From assembly GCA_022828085.1 (NCBI GenBank), contig JAJEIY010000088.1, positions 62,001 to 126,000 of the forward strand: a DNA stretch of 64,000 bases, given 5' to 3'. Source of the DNA: Acidobacteriota bacterium. Lineage in GTDB: Bacteria > Acidobacteriota > Vicinamibacteria > Marinacidobacterales > Marinacidobacteraceae. The number at the start of each line of letters is the position of its first letter. The stretch's first letter is position 1. The notes beneath the pieces are model-generated. The model had not been told where the DNA came from and did not search any database. It worked only from the letters and a program-made list of their open reading frames with translations. This document shows, one piece after another, positions 28,360-37,171 of the stretch. Both the position numbers and the translations under genes were made by a program.

Positions 28360-30078
28360 TTGCAGCTCCTCGACTGGATCGTCGTCGCGGCCTACTTCGG
28401 GCTGATCATCACCGTCGGCTACTGGACGGGGCGGGGGAACCGGGGCCTCGAGGACTACTTCCTGGCGCGCCGCTCGATGCCCTGGTACGCCATGGGCCTC
28501 TCGGTGATGGCCACCCAGGCGAGCGCCATCACGCTGGTGGGTACGACCGGACAGGCCTACGTGGACGGGATGCGGTTCATCCAGATCTACTTCGCTCTGC
28601 CCATCGCCATGGTGATCCTCTGCGTCACCCTGGTGCCGCTGTTCTACCGGGCGCGCGTCTTCACCGCCTACGAGTACCTGGAACAGCGCTGCGGCCCGCA
28701 CACCCGGTCCCTCACCAGCCTGCTCTTCCTGTTCGGGAGGGCGCTCTCCGGGGCGGTGGTCATCTACGCCCCGTCGGTGGTGCTCTCGGTGGTCTTCTCC
28801 CTCGACGAGACGCTCACCATCCTGATCATCGGCGGCTTCGCCACCATCTACACCGCGCTCGGGGGGATGCGCGCGGTGATGTGGGTCGAGACCTGGCAGA
28901 TGCTGATCATCCTGCTCGGCATCCTGTTCTGCCTCGGTTCGGTCATCTGGGGGCTGCCCGACGAGGTGAGCCTCGGCGAGGCGCTCCGGCTCGCCGGCTC
29001 CACGGGCCGCCTGGAGACCCTGTCCTTCGACACCGACCCGCGCCAGACCTACACCGTCTGGACGGGGCTGCTCGGAGGGCTCTTCCTGATGCTCTCGTAC
29101 TTCGGTTGCGACCAGAGCCAGGTCCAGCGCTACCTCACCGGGCGTTCGCTCCGCGAGAGCCGCCTCTCACTGATCTTCAACGCCTTCGCCAAGCTCCCGG
29201 TGCAGTTCGTGATCCTGCTCACTGGAGCGCTCCTCTTCGTCTTCTACCAGTTCGAAAAGCCCCCCGTGCTCTTCGATCCGGTGACGCTCGCCGAGACCCG
29301 CGCGGCCGAGCCGGAGGAAATGGCGGCGATGGAGGCCCGCTACGAGACCGCCTTCGCCGAGCGCCGCACGGCCGCTCTCGACTACGCCGAGGCGGACGGG
29401 GCTACCTCCGAGGCGGCGCTCCGGGAGCGCTACGTGGCGGCCGATCTGGCGTTTCAGGAGACCCGCGCCGAGGCGGTCCGCACCGCGGCCGAGGTCAAGG
29501 GCGAGCCCTGGAGCGACACGAATCACGTGTTCCCGACCTTCGTGTTCACGCAGCTCCCCCCCGGCGTCGTCGGCCTGATCCTCATCGCGGTGCTCGCGGC
29601 GGCGATGTCCACCGTGGAGTCGGAACTGTCGGCGCTTTCGACCGCCAGCGTGGTGGACTTCTACCGGCGTTTCCGGAACCGTTTCGTTCGCGGTCCCACT
29701 TCCGACCGGCACGACCTGATCGCCGGGCGGATCGGGATCCTGTTCTGGGGCACGGTCGCCACCGGGGCCGCTCTCTACATGGGCAGGCTCGGGTCCGCGG
29801 TCGAGGCGGTGAACCGCGTGGGATCCTTCTTCTATGGCCCGATCCTGGGAGCCTTCGTCCTCGCCGCGGTGTTTCCGAGCCGCGGCGCCCGCCGCGCCTT
29901 CCCCGCGGTGCTCTCGGGAGTCGCCGCCGTCTGGGCCGCGGACCTCATCCCCCGGTCGCTCGGGGTTGAGGGAATCTCCTATCTCTACTACAACCTGATC
30001 GGGACGGCGGTCACCGTTCTCGTGGGTCTCGTACTCGGGAGCCGGGCACGCGCCGGCGCCGGGGAGGGAAACGGATGA
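28360..30078 (+). CDS. solute:sodium symporter (SSS family)
   Basis: A 572-residue SSS-type transporter with a TTG start, GGGAAGG at seven bases. The family shows in GRGNRGLEDYFLARRSMPWY, SVMATQASAITLVGTTG, the GFATIYTALGGMRAVMWVET region and LIAVLAAAMSTVESELSALS. There are about 13 spans. Between roughly residues 300 and 390 lies an unusual soluble Ala/Glu-rich insert (AAEPEEMAAMEARYETAFAE). The substrate cannot be read from sequence. The stop overlaps the ClC start (ATGA). Confidence 0.9.
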   Translation: MQLLDWIVVAAYFGLIITVGYWTGRGNRGLEDYFLARRSMPWYAMGLSVMATQASAITLVGTTGQAYVDGMRFIQIYFALPIAMVILCVTLVPLFYRARVFTAYEYLEQRCGPHTRSLTSLLFLFGRALSGAVVIYAPSVVLSVVFSLDETLTILIIGGFATIYTALGGMRAVMWVETWQMLIILLGILFCLGSVIWGLPDEVSLGEALRLAGSTGRLETLSFDTDPRQTYTVWTGLLGGLFLMLSYFGCDQSQVQRYLTGRSLRESRLSLIFNAFAKLPVQFVILLTGALLFVFYQFEKPPVLFDPVTLAETRAAEPEEMAAMEARYETAFAERRTAALDYAEADGATSEAALRERYVAADLAFQETRAEAVRTAAEVKGEPWSDTNHVFPTFVFTQLPPGVVGLILIAVLAAAMSTVESELSALSTASVVDFYRRFRNRFVRGPTSDRHDLIAGRIGILFWGTVATGAALYMGRLGSAVEAVNRVGSFFYGPILGAFVLAAVFPSRGARRAFPAVLSGVAAVWAADLIPRSLGVEGISYLYYNLIGTAVTVLVGLVLGSRARAGAGEGNG

Positions 30079-31820
30079 TCCGGATCCTCGCCCGCACGAT
30101 CTCGCGGATCGTCGAAACGCTCTCTTCGCGCGAATTCCTCCACAGCCCCGGTTTCCTGACCGGCCTGAACCTCGGCATCGGAGCGCTGGTGGGCGGGGTC
30201 ATCGTGTCCTTCATCGTGGTGACCGAGTGGCTCGCCGACGTCGTGGTTCACGGCCCGGCGCTCGGCGCGGTCCGCTTCGCCGCCCCGGTCCTCGGCGCCC
30301 TGGCCGCCGGCTTCCTGCTCCATCGCTGGTTCGGCGAGGCCCGGGGAAGCGGCATTCCCCAGACGAAGGCCGCCCTGGTGGCGCAGGACGGCCGGATCCC
30401 GTTCCGGGTGCCCTTCGGGAAGTACCTCTGCGGGGTCCTCACCCTGGGGAGCGGCATCCCGCTCGGACGCGAAGGGCCCTCCGCGCAGATCGGCGCGGGG
30501 ATCGCCTCTTCCGTGGGCGAGGCGCTGAAACTGGATACCGAACAGCGCCGGCAACTGGTGCCCGTCGGGACCGCGGCGGCGATCGCGGCCGCCTTCAACA
30601 CCCCGATCGCCGCGATCCTGTTCTCGCTCGAGGAAATCGTCGGGAACCTCCACGCCCGCGTGCTCGGCTCCGTCGTGCTGAGCGCGGTCGCGAGCTGGCT
30701 GGTGCTCCGCCTGTCGCTGGGCGACGAGCCGCTCTTTTCCGTTCCCGCCTACGAACTCGGCCATCCGGCCGAACTCCTCATCTACGCCGCGCTCGGCGTG
30801 TTCGGGGGACTCATGTCCGTGGGGTTCGTGCGCGCGCTCCTCTGGCTGCGCGCCGCGTTCCGGCGGCTTCCGGGTTCGAGCCGCTGGTTTCAGCCCGCTC
30901 TCGGCGGTCTGGCGGTGGCCGCCGCCTGGGTGCTGCTTCCCGGGTTCTTCGAAGTCGGGTACGGCCCGGTGGGCCGGGCGCTCGCCGGCGAACTGCCCAT
31001 GGGAACGATGGCGGTCCTCCTCGCCCTCCACCTGGCGCTGGTCGTGTTCGCCTATGCCTCGGGGAACGCGGGGGGGATCTTCGGCCCCAGCATCTTCCTC
31101 GGCGCCATGCTGGGGGGAGTCGTCGGCAGTCTGGCCAACCTCTGGTTCGACTTCGCGTCGGGTCCCGGGGCGTACTCGCTGGTCGGAATGGGGGCGGCCT
31201 TCGCCGGCATCCTCCGGGTGCCGATGGCGTCGGTCTTCATGATCTTCGAGATCACCCAGAGCTACTCCGTCATCGTGCCGATGATGATCGCCAACCTGAC
31301 CTCGTTCTTCGTCTCCCGGCGGCTCCAGCGGGTGTCCGTCTACGAGGCGCTGGCGGCGCAGGACGGGATCCAGCTTCCCTCGACGGAGGACGAAGCCCCC
31401 CATCCGGTAGTGCGTTCCGCCATGCGTCCGCCCCGCGAGTTGCTGTCGCCGAGCCTCACCGTCGAGGACGCGATCGAGCGGGTGGCGCTGAGCGGCATAC
31501 GCGCCTGGCCGGTCGCGGAAGGCAACCGCATCTCCGGGCTCATCACGCTCGCGGAACTGGAGCGGTGGCACGCCTGGGGGCAGGACCAGGAGCGGCTCGG
31601 CGACCTGGTCCGCGGGCGGAAATTCCCGCACGCGCACGCCGATCAGCCCATCGACCACGTTCTGGCCACCATGGGCCGGATCCGCATGGACACGCTGCCC
31701 GTCGTCAGCCGGGTGGACCTCCACCAGCTCGAGGCGGTGGTCACGGTCTCGGATCTCCTGAGGGCCTATGGGATCGCGCCGGGCGCGAGGGACGGGCCGC
31801 CTCGAGGCATCCCGGGATGA
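30075..31820 (+). CDS. ClC-type chloride channel/antiporter with CBS domains
   Basis: A 581-residue protein. The Cl- pathway motifs are present: GSGIPQTKAAL (around 91), GREGPSAQIG with gating Glu133, and GNAGGIFGPSIFLG (around 332). The C-terminal ~150 residues form a CBS pair (LTVEDAIERVALSGIRAWPV and QPIDHVLATMGRIRMDTLPV), which binds adenine nucleotides in relatives. Whether it is a channel or a 2Cl-/H+ antiporter is not decidable by eye. It overlaps both neighbours by four bases, so SSS-ClC-dtd is one operon. Confidence 0.93.
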   Translation: MIRILARTISRIVETLSSREFLHSPGFLTGLNLGIGALVGGVIVSFIVVTEWLADVVVHGPALGAVRFAAPVLGALAAGFLLHRWFGEARGSGIPQTKAALVAQDGRIPFRVPFGKYLCGVLTLGSGIPLGREGPSAQIGAGIASSVGEALKLDTEQRRQLVPVGTAAAIAAAFNTPIAAILFSLEEIVGNLHARVLGSVVLSAVASWLVLRLSLGDEPLFSVPAYELGHPAELLIYAALGVFGGLMSVGFVRALLWLRAAFRRLPGSSRWFQPALGGLAVAAAWVLLPGFFEVGYGPVGRALAGELPMGTMAVLLALHLALVVFAYASGNAGGIFGPSIFLGAMLGGVVGSLANLWFDFASGPGAYSLVGMGAAFAGILRVPMASVFMIFEITQSYSVIVPMMIANLTSFFVSRRLQRVSVYEALAAQDGIQLPSTEDEAPHPVVRSAMRPPRELLSPSLTVEDAIERVALSGIRAWPVAEGNRISGLITLAELERWHAWGQDQERLGDLVRGRKFPHAHADQPIDHVLATMGRIRMDTLPVVSRVDLHQLEAVVTVSDLLRAYGIAPGARDGPPRGIPG

Positions 31821-32296
31821 TCGCCGTCGTGCAGCGGGTTTCCTCCGCTTCCGTTTCGGTGGGCGGCGAGCGCGTGTCGGAAATCGGGGCCGGACTGCTG
31901 GTGCTGCTCGGGGTTTCGGTGACCGATACCCCGGAGGACGCCGCCTGGCTCGCGAAGAAGATCGCGGGGCTCCGGATGTTTCGCGCGCCGGAGGGAGAGC
32001 CGGAACGCAGCGTGCTCGAAACCGGCGGCGAGGTGCTCGCGGTGTCGCAGTTCACGCTCCTCGGGAACTGCCGCAAGGGGCGGCGTCCGTCCTTCACCCG
32101 CGCCGCTCCGGGACCCGAGGCCGAAGCGCTCTACGAGGAGTTCTGCGCCCGGCTCCGGGAACTCGGGGTTCCGGTGGGCACCGGCCGCTTCGGGGCGATG
32201 ATGGAGGTCTCGCTGCTGAACGACGGGCCCTACACGCTCCTCGTGGAGAGCCCGGCAGGGCGAAGTATCCTTACCCGCTCGGGCGAGTCGCAGTAG
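31817..32296 (+). CDS. dtd: D-aminoacyl-tRNA deacylase
   Basis: A 159-residue DTD enzyme that hydrolyses D-aminoacyl-tRNAs (and Gly-tRNA-Ala) to prevent D-residue incorporation. The N-terminus MIAVVQRVSSASVSVGGERV, the catalytic SQFTLLGN motif and FGAMMEVSLLNDGPYTLL are typical. The cis-Gly-Pro of the chiral selector is retained in NDGPYT (usually NDGPVT). It starts within the last codons of the ClC gene (ATGA overlap). Confidence 0.96.
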   Translation: MIAVVQRVSSASVSVGGERVSEIGAGLLVLLGVSVTDTPEDAAWLAKKIAGLRMFRAPEGEPERSVLETGGEVLAVSQFTLLGNCRKGRRPSFTRAAPGPEAEALYEEFCARLRELGVPVGTGRFGAMMEVSLLNDGPYTLLVESPAGRSILTRSGESQ

Positions 32297-32357
32297 AGCG
32301 GTCCGGCGCCAGCGCGGCGGATGTCCGACCCCTTCGCCCGACCACGAGGTATCTCCG

Positions 32358-33434
32358 ATGCGCACGTTTTTCGTCAAGGTGGCGCCGTGTCTTGCCGGCG
32401 CCGCTCTGCTTGCCCTTGCGGGCTGCGGCGGAGCCGTGGCCGGCTCCGGCGGCTCGGCCGCCGGTTCCGGCTCGCTCCTCCCCGACACCGTGGACTCCGA
32501 GGTGCTCGGGGTCCTGAACGGCGAGGAGCTCACGCTCGACGATCTGACCGACCGGGACATATCGCAGCTCGCCCAACTCCGCACGGACTACTACACCGAG
32601 ACGCATGCCCTGCTCGAGCAAGGCACGGTGCGGGCCGCCCGCGAGCAGTTGCTGCTCGCTGCCGCCGCGGAGAAGGGCATGACCCTGAACCAGTACTACA
32701 CGCAGGAGATCGGCCTTCCGGAAGTCAGCGACGAGGAGCTGCAGTACGTCTACAACCAGAACCGCCAGCAGATCGGGCGGCCGCTCGAGGAGATCGCGAC
32801 CGACCTCCGCCGGCAGATCGCCAACCAGAAGATGGCGCGGAACATCGAACTCGAGGGCAACCGCCTGCTGCGCGAGGCCGACTGGGACCTCACGGTTCCC
32901 GCCTATCGGGTCGCCATCGAAACCGATGGTCACGCCACGCTCGGTCCGGACAGCGCACCGGTGGAACTCGTGGTTTTCTCGTGCTTCGAGTGCCCCTTCT
33001 GCCGGCGTTTCGACGCGTCGATCAACCGGCTCCGGGAGGACGAGGCCCTGGCCAGCCAGGTCCGGTTGGTGTTCCGGCACTTCCCGCTGCGGAACATGCA
33101 CCCGATGGCCCAGAAAGCGCACGAGGCGTCCGTCTGCGCCGAAGACCAGGGGAAGTTCTGGGAGTACCACGACGCGCTGTGGGCGGACGACAACATCTCG
33201 CTCGACGGCCTGGAACAGCACGCCAGGCTCGTCGGTCTGGACACCGAGGAGTTCGCGCAGTGCCTCAACTCCGGCAGCAGCTACGAGCGGGTGCAGACCG
33301 ATCTGGAGGCCGCCCTGGCGCTCGGACAGACGGGGACTCCGGCGGTGTTCGTGAACGGGCGGTACATCGGCGGCGCAGTGTCGTTCGAGCAGTTGACCGC
33401 CGAGGTCGAGCGCGAAATCAACGAGTCGAACTGA
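32358..33434 (+). CDS. DsbA-like thioredoxin-fold lipoprotein with SurA-like N-terminus
   Basis: A 358-residue protein with a lipoprotein signal (ALAGC, Cys23), a Gly/Ser linker, then a helical region (about 55-170: LNGEELTLDDLTDRDISQL) like the SurA/PpiC N-domain, and a DSBA-type thioredoxin domain from about 185. The redox motif is CPFC at 212-215, with cis-Pro in TGTPAVFVNG and the insert helix region LDTEEFAQCLNSG. It is likely a membrane-anchored thiol oxidoreductase of the periplasm. No DsbB is seen nearby. Confidence 0.9.
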   Translation: MRTFFVKVAPCLAGAALLALAGCGGAVAGSGGSAAGSGSLLPDTVDSEVLGVLNGEELTLDDLTDRDISQLAQLRTDYYTETHALLEQGTVRAAREQLLLAAAAEKGMTLNQYYTQEIGLPEVSDEELQYVYNQNRQQIGRPLEEIATDLRRQIANQKMARNIELEGNRLLREADWDLTVPAYRVAIETDGHATLGPDSAPVELVVFSCFECPFCRRFDASINRLREDEALASQVRLVFRHFPLRNMHPMAQKAHEASVCAEDQGKFWEYHDALWADDNISLDGLEQHARLVGLDTEEFAQCLNSGSSYERVQTDLEAALALGQTGTPAVFVNGRYIGGAVSFEQLTAEVEREINESN

Positions 33435-33453
33435 CCCTCCGGAGAAACCAGGA

Positions 33454-33855
33454 ATGCCCAGAACCAACACCCTTTCTCCCGAGGTCCGGGAGTTCCTGGC
33501 AACCCGCTGCTACGTCCACCTGGCCACGCTCATGGCCGACGGCAGTCCCCAGGTCTCCCCGGTCTGGGCGGAGACCGACGGGGACCTCATCGTGGTCAAT
33601 TCGGCGGCCGGGCGGGTCAAGGACCGGAACATCAAGCGCGACGCCCGGGTGGCGCTCTCCGCGACCCATCCGGACGATCCGTTCAAGGCGCTCATGATCC
33701 GGGGCCGGGTGGTGAAGGTCACCGAGGAGGGCGCCGAGGACGGGATCGACCGCCTCGCGCGGAAGTACATCGGGGGCGAGCGCTACGAGTGGCGGCGTCC
33801 CGGCGAGGTGCGGGTCGCCTACTACATCCAGCCCGAGACCGTTAAGACTCTCTAG
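33454..33855 (+). CDS. pyridoxamine 5'-phosphate oxidase-like FMN/F420-binding protein
   Basis: A 133-residue split-barrel protein. YVHLATLMADGSPQVSPVWA and LIVVNSAAGRVKDRNIKRDA are typical of the PPOX class with TIGR-type F420/FMN binding, followed by RVALSATHPDDPFKALMIRG. The exact substrate and cofactor cannot be told. GGAG upstream supports the ATG. It sits 19 bases after the DsbA-like gene on the same strand. Confidence 0.88.
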   Translation: MPRTNTLSPEVREFLATRCYVHLATLMADGSPQVSPVWAETDGDLIVVNSAAGRVKDRNIKRDARVALSATHPDDPFKALMIRGRVVKVTEEGAEDGIDRLARKYIGGERYEWRRPGEVRVAYYIQPETVKTL

Positions 33856-33916
33856 CGCGTCCGAGGGCCGGTCTCCGACCGGCGGCGTCGCGCTCAACAG
33901 CGGAGGCGACGCGCCG

Positions 33917-33968
33917 GCTTGGAACGCCGACCTCCCGGTCGGCACGCGCGGTGCTCCGCACCGCGCAC
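33917..33968 (+). repeat. two-hairpin dispersed module, copy with compensatory stem change
   Basis: GCTTGGAACGCCGACCTCC begins the unit. Stem 1 is GCCGACC/GGTCGGC instead of GCCGGTC/GACCGGC: two positions changed on both sides, so pairing is kept. Stem 2 is GCGCGGTGC/GCACCGCGC. A partial stem-1 copy with CTCAACAGCGGAGG precedes it (33867-33910). Confidence 0.85.
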
Positions 33969-34069
33969 GGCGCAACGCTGGTCTGCCCAACGGGGCTCTC
34001 TCGGTGCAACGGGGCAGACGGGAGGTTCCCGGACCTCTGTCGCCCAGGGCGGATAGCGGCACGTCGTCC

Positions 34070-34116
34070 GCGGGCCTTCGGCCCGCTGTGCCGACCGGAG
34101 GTCGGCGTTCCAAGCC
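34070..34116 (-). repeat. two-hairpin dispersed module, inverted copy
   Basis: GCGGGCC/GGCCCGC, then TGCCGACC/GGTCGGC and GTTCCAAGCC: the same two stems in the opposite orientation. It lies in the 425-bp spacer between the PPOX-like gene and the SDR gene, which otherwise contains only repeat material. Confidence 0.75.
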
Positions 34117-34222
34117 GGCGCGTGATCCAGTCGGTTTGGGGGCCAGTGTTCCAACCCGTGGGCACCATCCTGCGGGAGAGCGTTCCAAGCCGGGGCGTCA
34201 TCGCGGTCCCTTCCGCGTTGCG

Positions 34223-34270
34223 GTTTCGCGGCCCTCCGGGGCCGCGATGCCGGCCGGAGGCCGGCGCTCC
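34223..34270 (-). repeat. two-hairpin dispersed module, inverted copy
   Basis: GTTTCGCGGCC/GGCCGCGA followed by TGCCGGCC/GGCCGGCG and CTCC. It matches the right arm of the 219-bp element at 22883-22937 in layout, with different but self-complementary stem bases. It ends ten bases before the SDR stop codon. Confidence 0.75.
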
Positions 34271-34280
34271 GATTCGTTCC

Positions 34281-34961
34281 CTAACCCGGGGCGTCGACCA
34301 CGGATCCGGTCATTGCGGGGGGGGCCTCGCTGCCGAGCCAGACGATGACGTCGGCGACGGATTCGGGCGTCGACCTCGGTTTGGCGCCGGGGATGGCCGC
34401 TCGATAGGACTCGGTATCCACCGATCCGGGACAGACGGCGAAGACCGAGATACCGGCCGGGCGCAGTTCCTCGGCGCACGCCTTGGTCAACCCCACGACA
34501 CCCCACTTCGAGGCGCAGTAGGCGGCGAGGCGGGGGGCGCCGATCCGTCCGGCCATGGCCGCGAGGTTCACGATGCGCCCTTGCCGCCGCTCGATCATGC
34601 CGGGGAGCACGGCGCGGGTGCAGAGGAACGTCCCTTTCAGGTTGACGCCGAGGACGCCGTCGAAGTCCGCATCGGACGTCGAGGTCAACGGGGCCCGGTG
34701 GACGGCGCCGGCGGCGTTGACCAGCAACTCGACGGGGCCGAAGCGTCGCTCGGCTTCCGCCACCAACTCGCTCACCTGATCGCGTTCCGTGACGTCTGTC
34801 GGAGCGACGAAAGCAAAGCCGCCGACTTCCCGGATCCGGTTCTCGATCGCGACCAGACCCGTGGGCTGCCGGGCCGCCAGGGCGACCCCGAACCCCTTCT
34901 TCGCCAGCGCCAGGGCGGTGGCCGCCCCGATCCCCCGGCTGGCGCCGGTGACGATGGCGAC
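34281..34961 (-). CDS. short-chain dehydrogenase/reductase without a normal start codon
   Basis: About 226 residues of SDR: nucleotide-binding TGASRGIG at the very N-terminus, NAAG (VNAAGAV), catalytic YCASK and PGSVDTE near the end, finishing MTGSVVDAPG. The conserved frame begins VAIVTGASRG at 34961, where the codon is GTC. Upstream in frame there is no ATG, GTG or TTG before dissimilar sequence, and a two-hairpin module starts about 20 bases further out. Either a rare start codon is used or the 5' end was damaged by the repeat. The reaction is NAD(P)-dependent oxidoreduction of an unknown substrate. Confidence 0.7.
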   Translation of the reverse strand, partial: VAIVTGASRGIGAATALALAKKGFGVALAARQPTGLVAIENRIREVGGFAFVAPTDVTERDQVSELVAEAERRFGPVELLVNAAGAVHRAPLTSTSDADFDGVLGVNLKGTFLCTRAVLPGMIERRQGRIVNLAAMAGRIGAPRLAAYCASKWGVVGLTKACAEELRPAGISVFAVCPGSVDTESYRAAIPGAKPRSTPESVADVIVWLGSEAPPAMTGSVVDAPG

Positions 34962-34981
34962 CCGGGGCGACTCCGGGTGGT

Positions 34982-35029
34982 GTGTTTCGCCGCCCGACGG
35001 GCGGCGGTGCCGGTCTGAAGACCGGCGCT
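34982..35029 (-). repeat. two-hairpin dispersed module at the 5' side of the SDR gene
   Basis: GTTTCGCC-GCCCG/CGGGC then TGCCGGTC/GACCGGCG and CTCC. Same layout as the copies at 22883 and 34223, with different stem bases that still pair. It occupies most of the spacer between the YjbQ-like gene and the SDR gene. Confidence 0.75.
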
Positions 35030-35047
35030 CCCCCGGCGTGCCTGCCC

Positions 35048-35551
35048 CTAAACGCCGATGAGGTGCGCCGTGACCGTGCGGTCGCGTGGACCGTCCAGCT
35101 CCGCGAAGAGGATGCTCTGCCACTGGCCGAGGGTGATCTCTCCGTCGTGGATCGGGACCGTCACGTTGTGGCCGAGGAGCGTCGCCCGGAGATGGGCGTC
35201 CGCGTTCTTCCGCTCGCAATCGGAGCAGTCCTCGCAGTTGTGGAGGTAGCCGTCGTCGGCGTCCACGAGGCGCTCGAGGCATTCGGTGAGGTCGGCCATC
35301 AGCGCCGCCTGGAACTCGTTCAGGAAGAGCGCCGTCGTCGTGTGGAGGGTTGAAAGGATGAGGAAACCCGCCTTGATGCCCGACGCGCGGACCTGATCAC
35401 GAACGCGGTCGCTGATGTTGTGCAGTTCCACACGGGAATCCGTCACCACTTTCAGCGTGCGATGCATGATCTTCATCTGCCCGCGGATCACCTCTTCCGT
35501 GGACTTCGCCGGTGCGGCCTTGACCGTCGGCTGCGTCAGTACGCTTTGCAT
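35048..35551 (-). CDS. YjbQ/UPF0047 family protein
   Basis: About 167 residues from ATG 35551, six bases after AAGGAG; a second ATG directly precedes it and a third at 35476 (MKIMHRTLKVVTDSRVELHN) matches the minimal family N-terminus. The UPF0047 core is clear: GIKAGFLILSTLHTTTALFL, LLGHNVTVPIHDGEITLGQW and ILFAELDGPRDRTV. An insert rich in Cys (NCEDCSDCERKNADAH) is family-typical in some phyla. Weak thiamine-phosphate synthase activity is reported for relatives; the physiological role is unclear. Confidence 0.9.
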   Translation of the reverse strand: MQSVLTQPTVKAAPAKSTEEVIRGQMKIMHRTLKVVTDSRVELHNISDRVRDQVRASGIKAGFLILSTLHTTTALFLNEFQAALMADLTECLERLVDADDGYLHNCEDCSDCERKNADAHLRATLLGHNVTVPIHDGEITLGQWQSILFAELDGPRDRTVTAHLIGV

Positions 35552-35722
35552 CATGAACTCCTTGACCCGTGCCGCTCGGCGCCGGTCCGGGACCGCCGCG
35601 AGCAGGCGGAGAGCCAGTATACCAAGTGGAAACGGGCCCCTCGGCCCATCCTCAGCCGGGGGCTGGGATACTTCCATCGGCATCCGCACCCGTGAATCCG
35701 CCCCGGCTTGACCCTGTCCCTG

Positions 35723-37171
35723 ATGGAAGCCCTCGCCGCTGAACTCCGCCCGCACCTCGGGAAGCACGGGTTTCTCCTCCGCCCGGAGCACACCCTCCCC
35801 TACGAGTGCGACGGCAGCACCGCCTACCGGAGCGCGCCGCAGGCGGTGGCGCTGCCGCGCTCCACCGCGGAGGTCGCCCGGGTGGTGAGGGCCTGCGCCG
35901 CCGCCGGGGTTCCGTTCACGGCGCGGGGGGCCGGGACCGGCCTCTCCGGGGGAGCGACGCCGATCCAGGGCGGGGTGGTGATCTCCCTGGCGGGGATGAA
36001 CCGCGTTCTGGAGGTCAACCCCGCGGAGCGGACCGCGCGTTGCCAGACGGGGGTGGTCAACCTCGAGATCTCCCGGGCGACGGCCCCGTTCGGACTCTTC
36101 TTCGCTCCCGACCCGTCGAGCCAGTCCGCCTGCACGCTGGGGGGCAACATCGCCGAGAACTCGGGAGGGCCGCACTGCTTCAAGCTGGGGGCCACCACCT
36201 CGCACATCCTGGAGGTCACCGTGGTCCTCGACGACGGCGAAGTGGTGGTGCTGTCCGAAGATGACGCCGGCTACGACCTGGTCGGCCTCTTCGTCGGCTC
36301 CGAGGGCACTCTCGGGATCGCGACCGAAGCGACGGTACGGCTGCTGCCGGTTCCGGAGACCGTCGAGACCCTCCTCGCGCCGTTCGCGGGACTGGTGCCC
36401 GCCTGCGAAGCGGTCTCCCGCATCGTGGCGGCCGGCACCGTTCCGGTGGCGATGGAGATGCTCGACGCCGCCACCATCGAGGTGGTCGAGGCCGGCATCG
36501 GAGCGGGCTATCCGAAGGACGCCGGGGCGGTGCTGCTGCTCGAACTCGACGGCGCGAAACCGGCGGTCGCCCGCCAGCGCGCCGATGTGGACCGCATCCT
36601 CCAGGAGTGCGGGGCTCTGGAAATCCGGGTGGCGCACGACGCGGCGGAGCGGGAACTGCTCTGGCGCGGCCGCAAGTTCGCCTTCGGGGCCATGGGCCGC
36701 ATCTCGACGGACCTCTACGTGCAGGACGGGGTGGTCCCGCGCTCGGCGCTCCCGGAGGCGATCGCCGAGGTCGAGCGGATCGGCAGGCGGCACGACCTCC
36801 GGGTGGCGAACGTGTTCCACGCCGGCGACGGCAACCTCCATCCCTGCATTTCCTACGACGGCCGCGACCCGGACGAGAAGGCCCGGGTGATGGCCGCCAG
36901 CCACGAGCTGCTCTCCCTCTGCGTCCGGCTCGGCGGAGTGCTTTCCGGCGAGCACGGGGTCGGGATCGAGAAGCGGGACTCGCTCGATCTGCTCTTCGAC
37001 GAGGACGACCTCGAAGCGATGCGCCGGGTCCGCGACGCCTGGAATCGGCAGGGACTCCTGAACCCCGGGAAAATCCTTCCGGTCCGGTCCGGCTGCGGGG
37101 AGCCGCGGGCAACCCTTCCGGAGAGCGGCATGCCCGGGCGGGTCGCTGCGATTCCCGGCGCGTGGATCTGA
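35723..37171 (+). CDS. glcD: glycolate oxidase subunit GlcD (FAD-linked oxidase)
   Basis: About 482 residues from ATG 35723 (MEALAAELRPHLGKHGFLL); a TTG at 35708 would add five. The PCMH/FAD_binding_4 domain is marked by FTARGAGTGLSGGATPIQGG and DPSSQSACTLGGNIAENSGG, and the C-terminal cap by NVFHAGDGNLHPCISYD and SGEHGVGIEKRD. It oxidises glycolate or a related 2-hydroxyacid to the 2-oxoacid. It heads an overlapping glcD-glcE-glcF trio, so the assignment as part of a GlcDEF complex is strong. Confidence 0.93.
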   Translation: MEALAAELRPHLGKHGFLLRPEHTLPYECDGSTAYRSAPQAVALPRSTAEVARVVRACAAAGVPFTARGAGTGLSGGATPIQGGVVISLAGMNRVLEVNPAERTARCQTGVVNLEISRATAPFGLFFAPDPSSQSACTLGGNIAENSGGPHCFKLGATTSHILEVTVVLDDGEVVVLSEDDAGYDLVGLFVGSEGTLGIATEATVRLLPVPETVETLLAPFAGLVPACEAVSRIVAAGTVPVAMEMLDAATIEVVEAGIGAGYPKDAGAVLLLELDGAKPAVARQRADVDRILQECGALEIRVAHDAAERELLWRGRKFAFGAMGRISTDLYVQDGVVPRSALPEAIAEVERIGRRHDLRVANVFHAGDGNLHPCISYDGRDPDEKARVMAASHELLSLCVRLGGVLSGEHGVGIEKRDSLDLLFDEDDLEAMRRVRDAWNRQGLLNPGKILPVRSGCGEPRATLPESGMPGRVAAIPGAWI

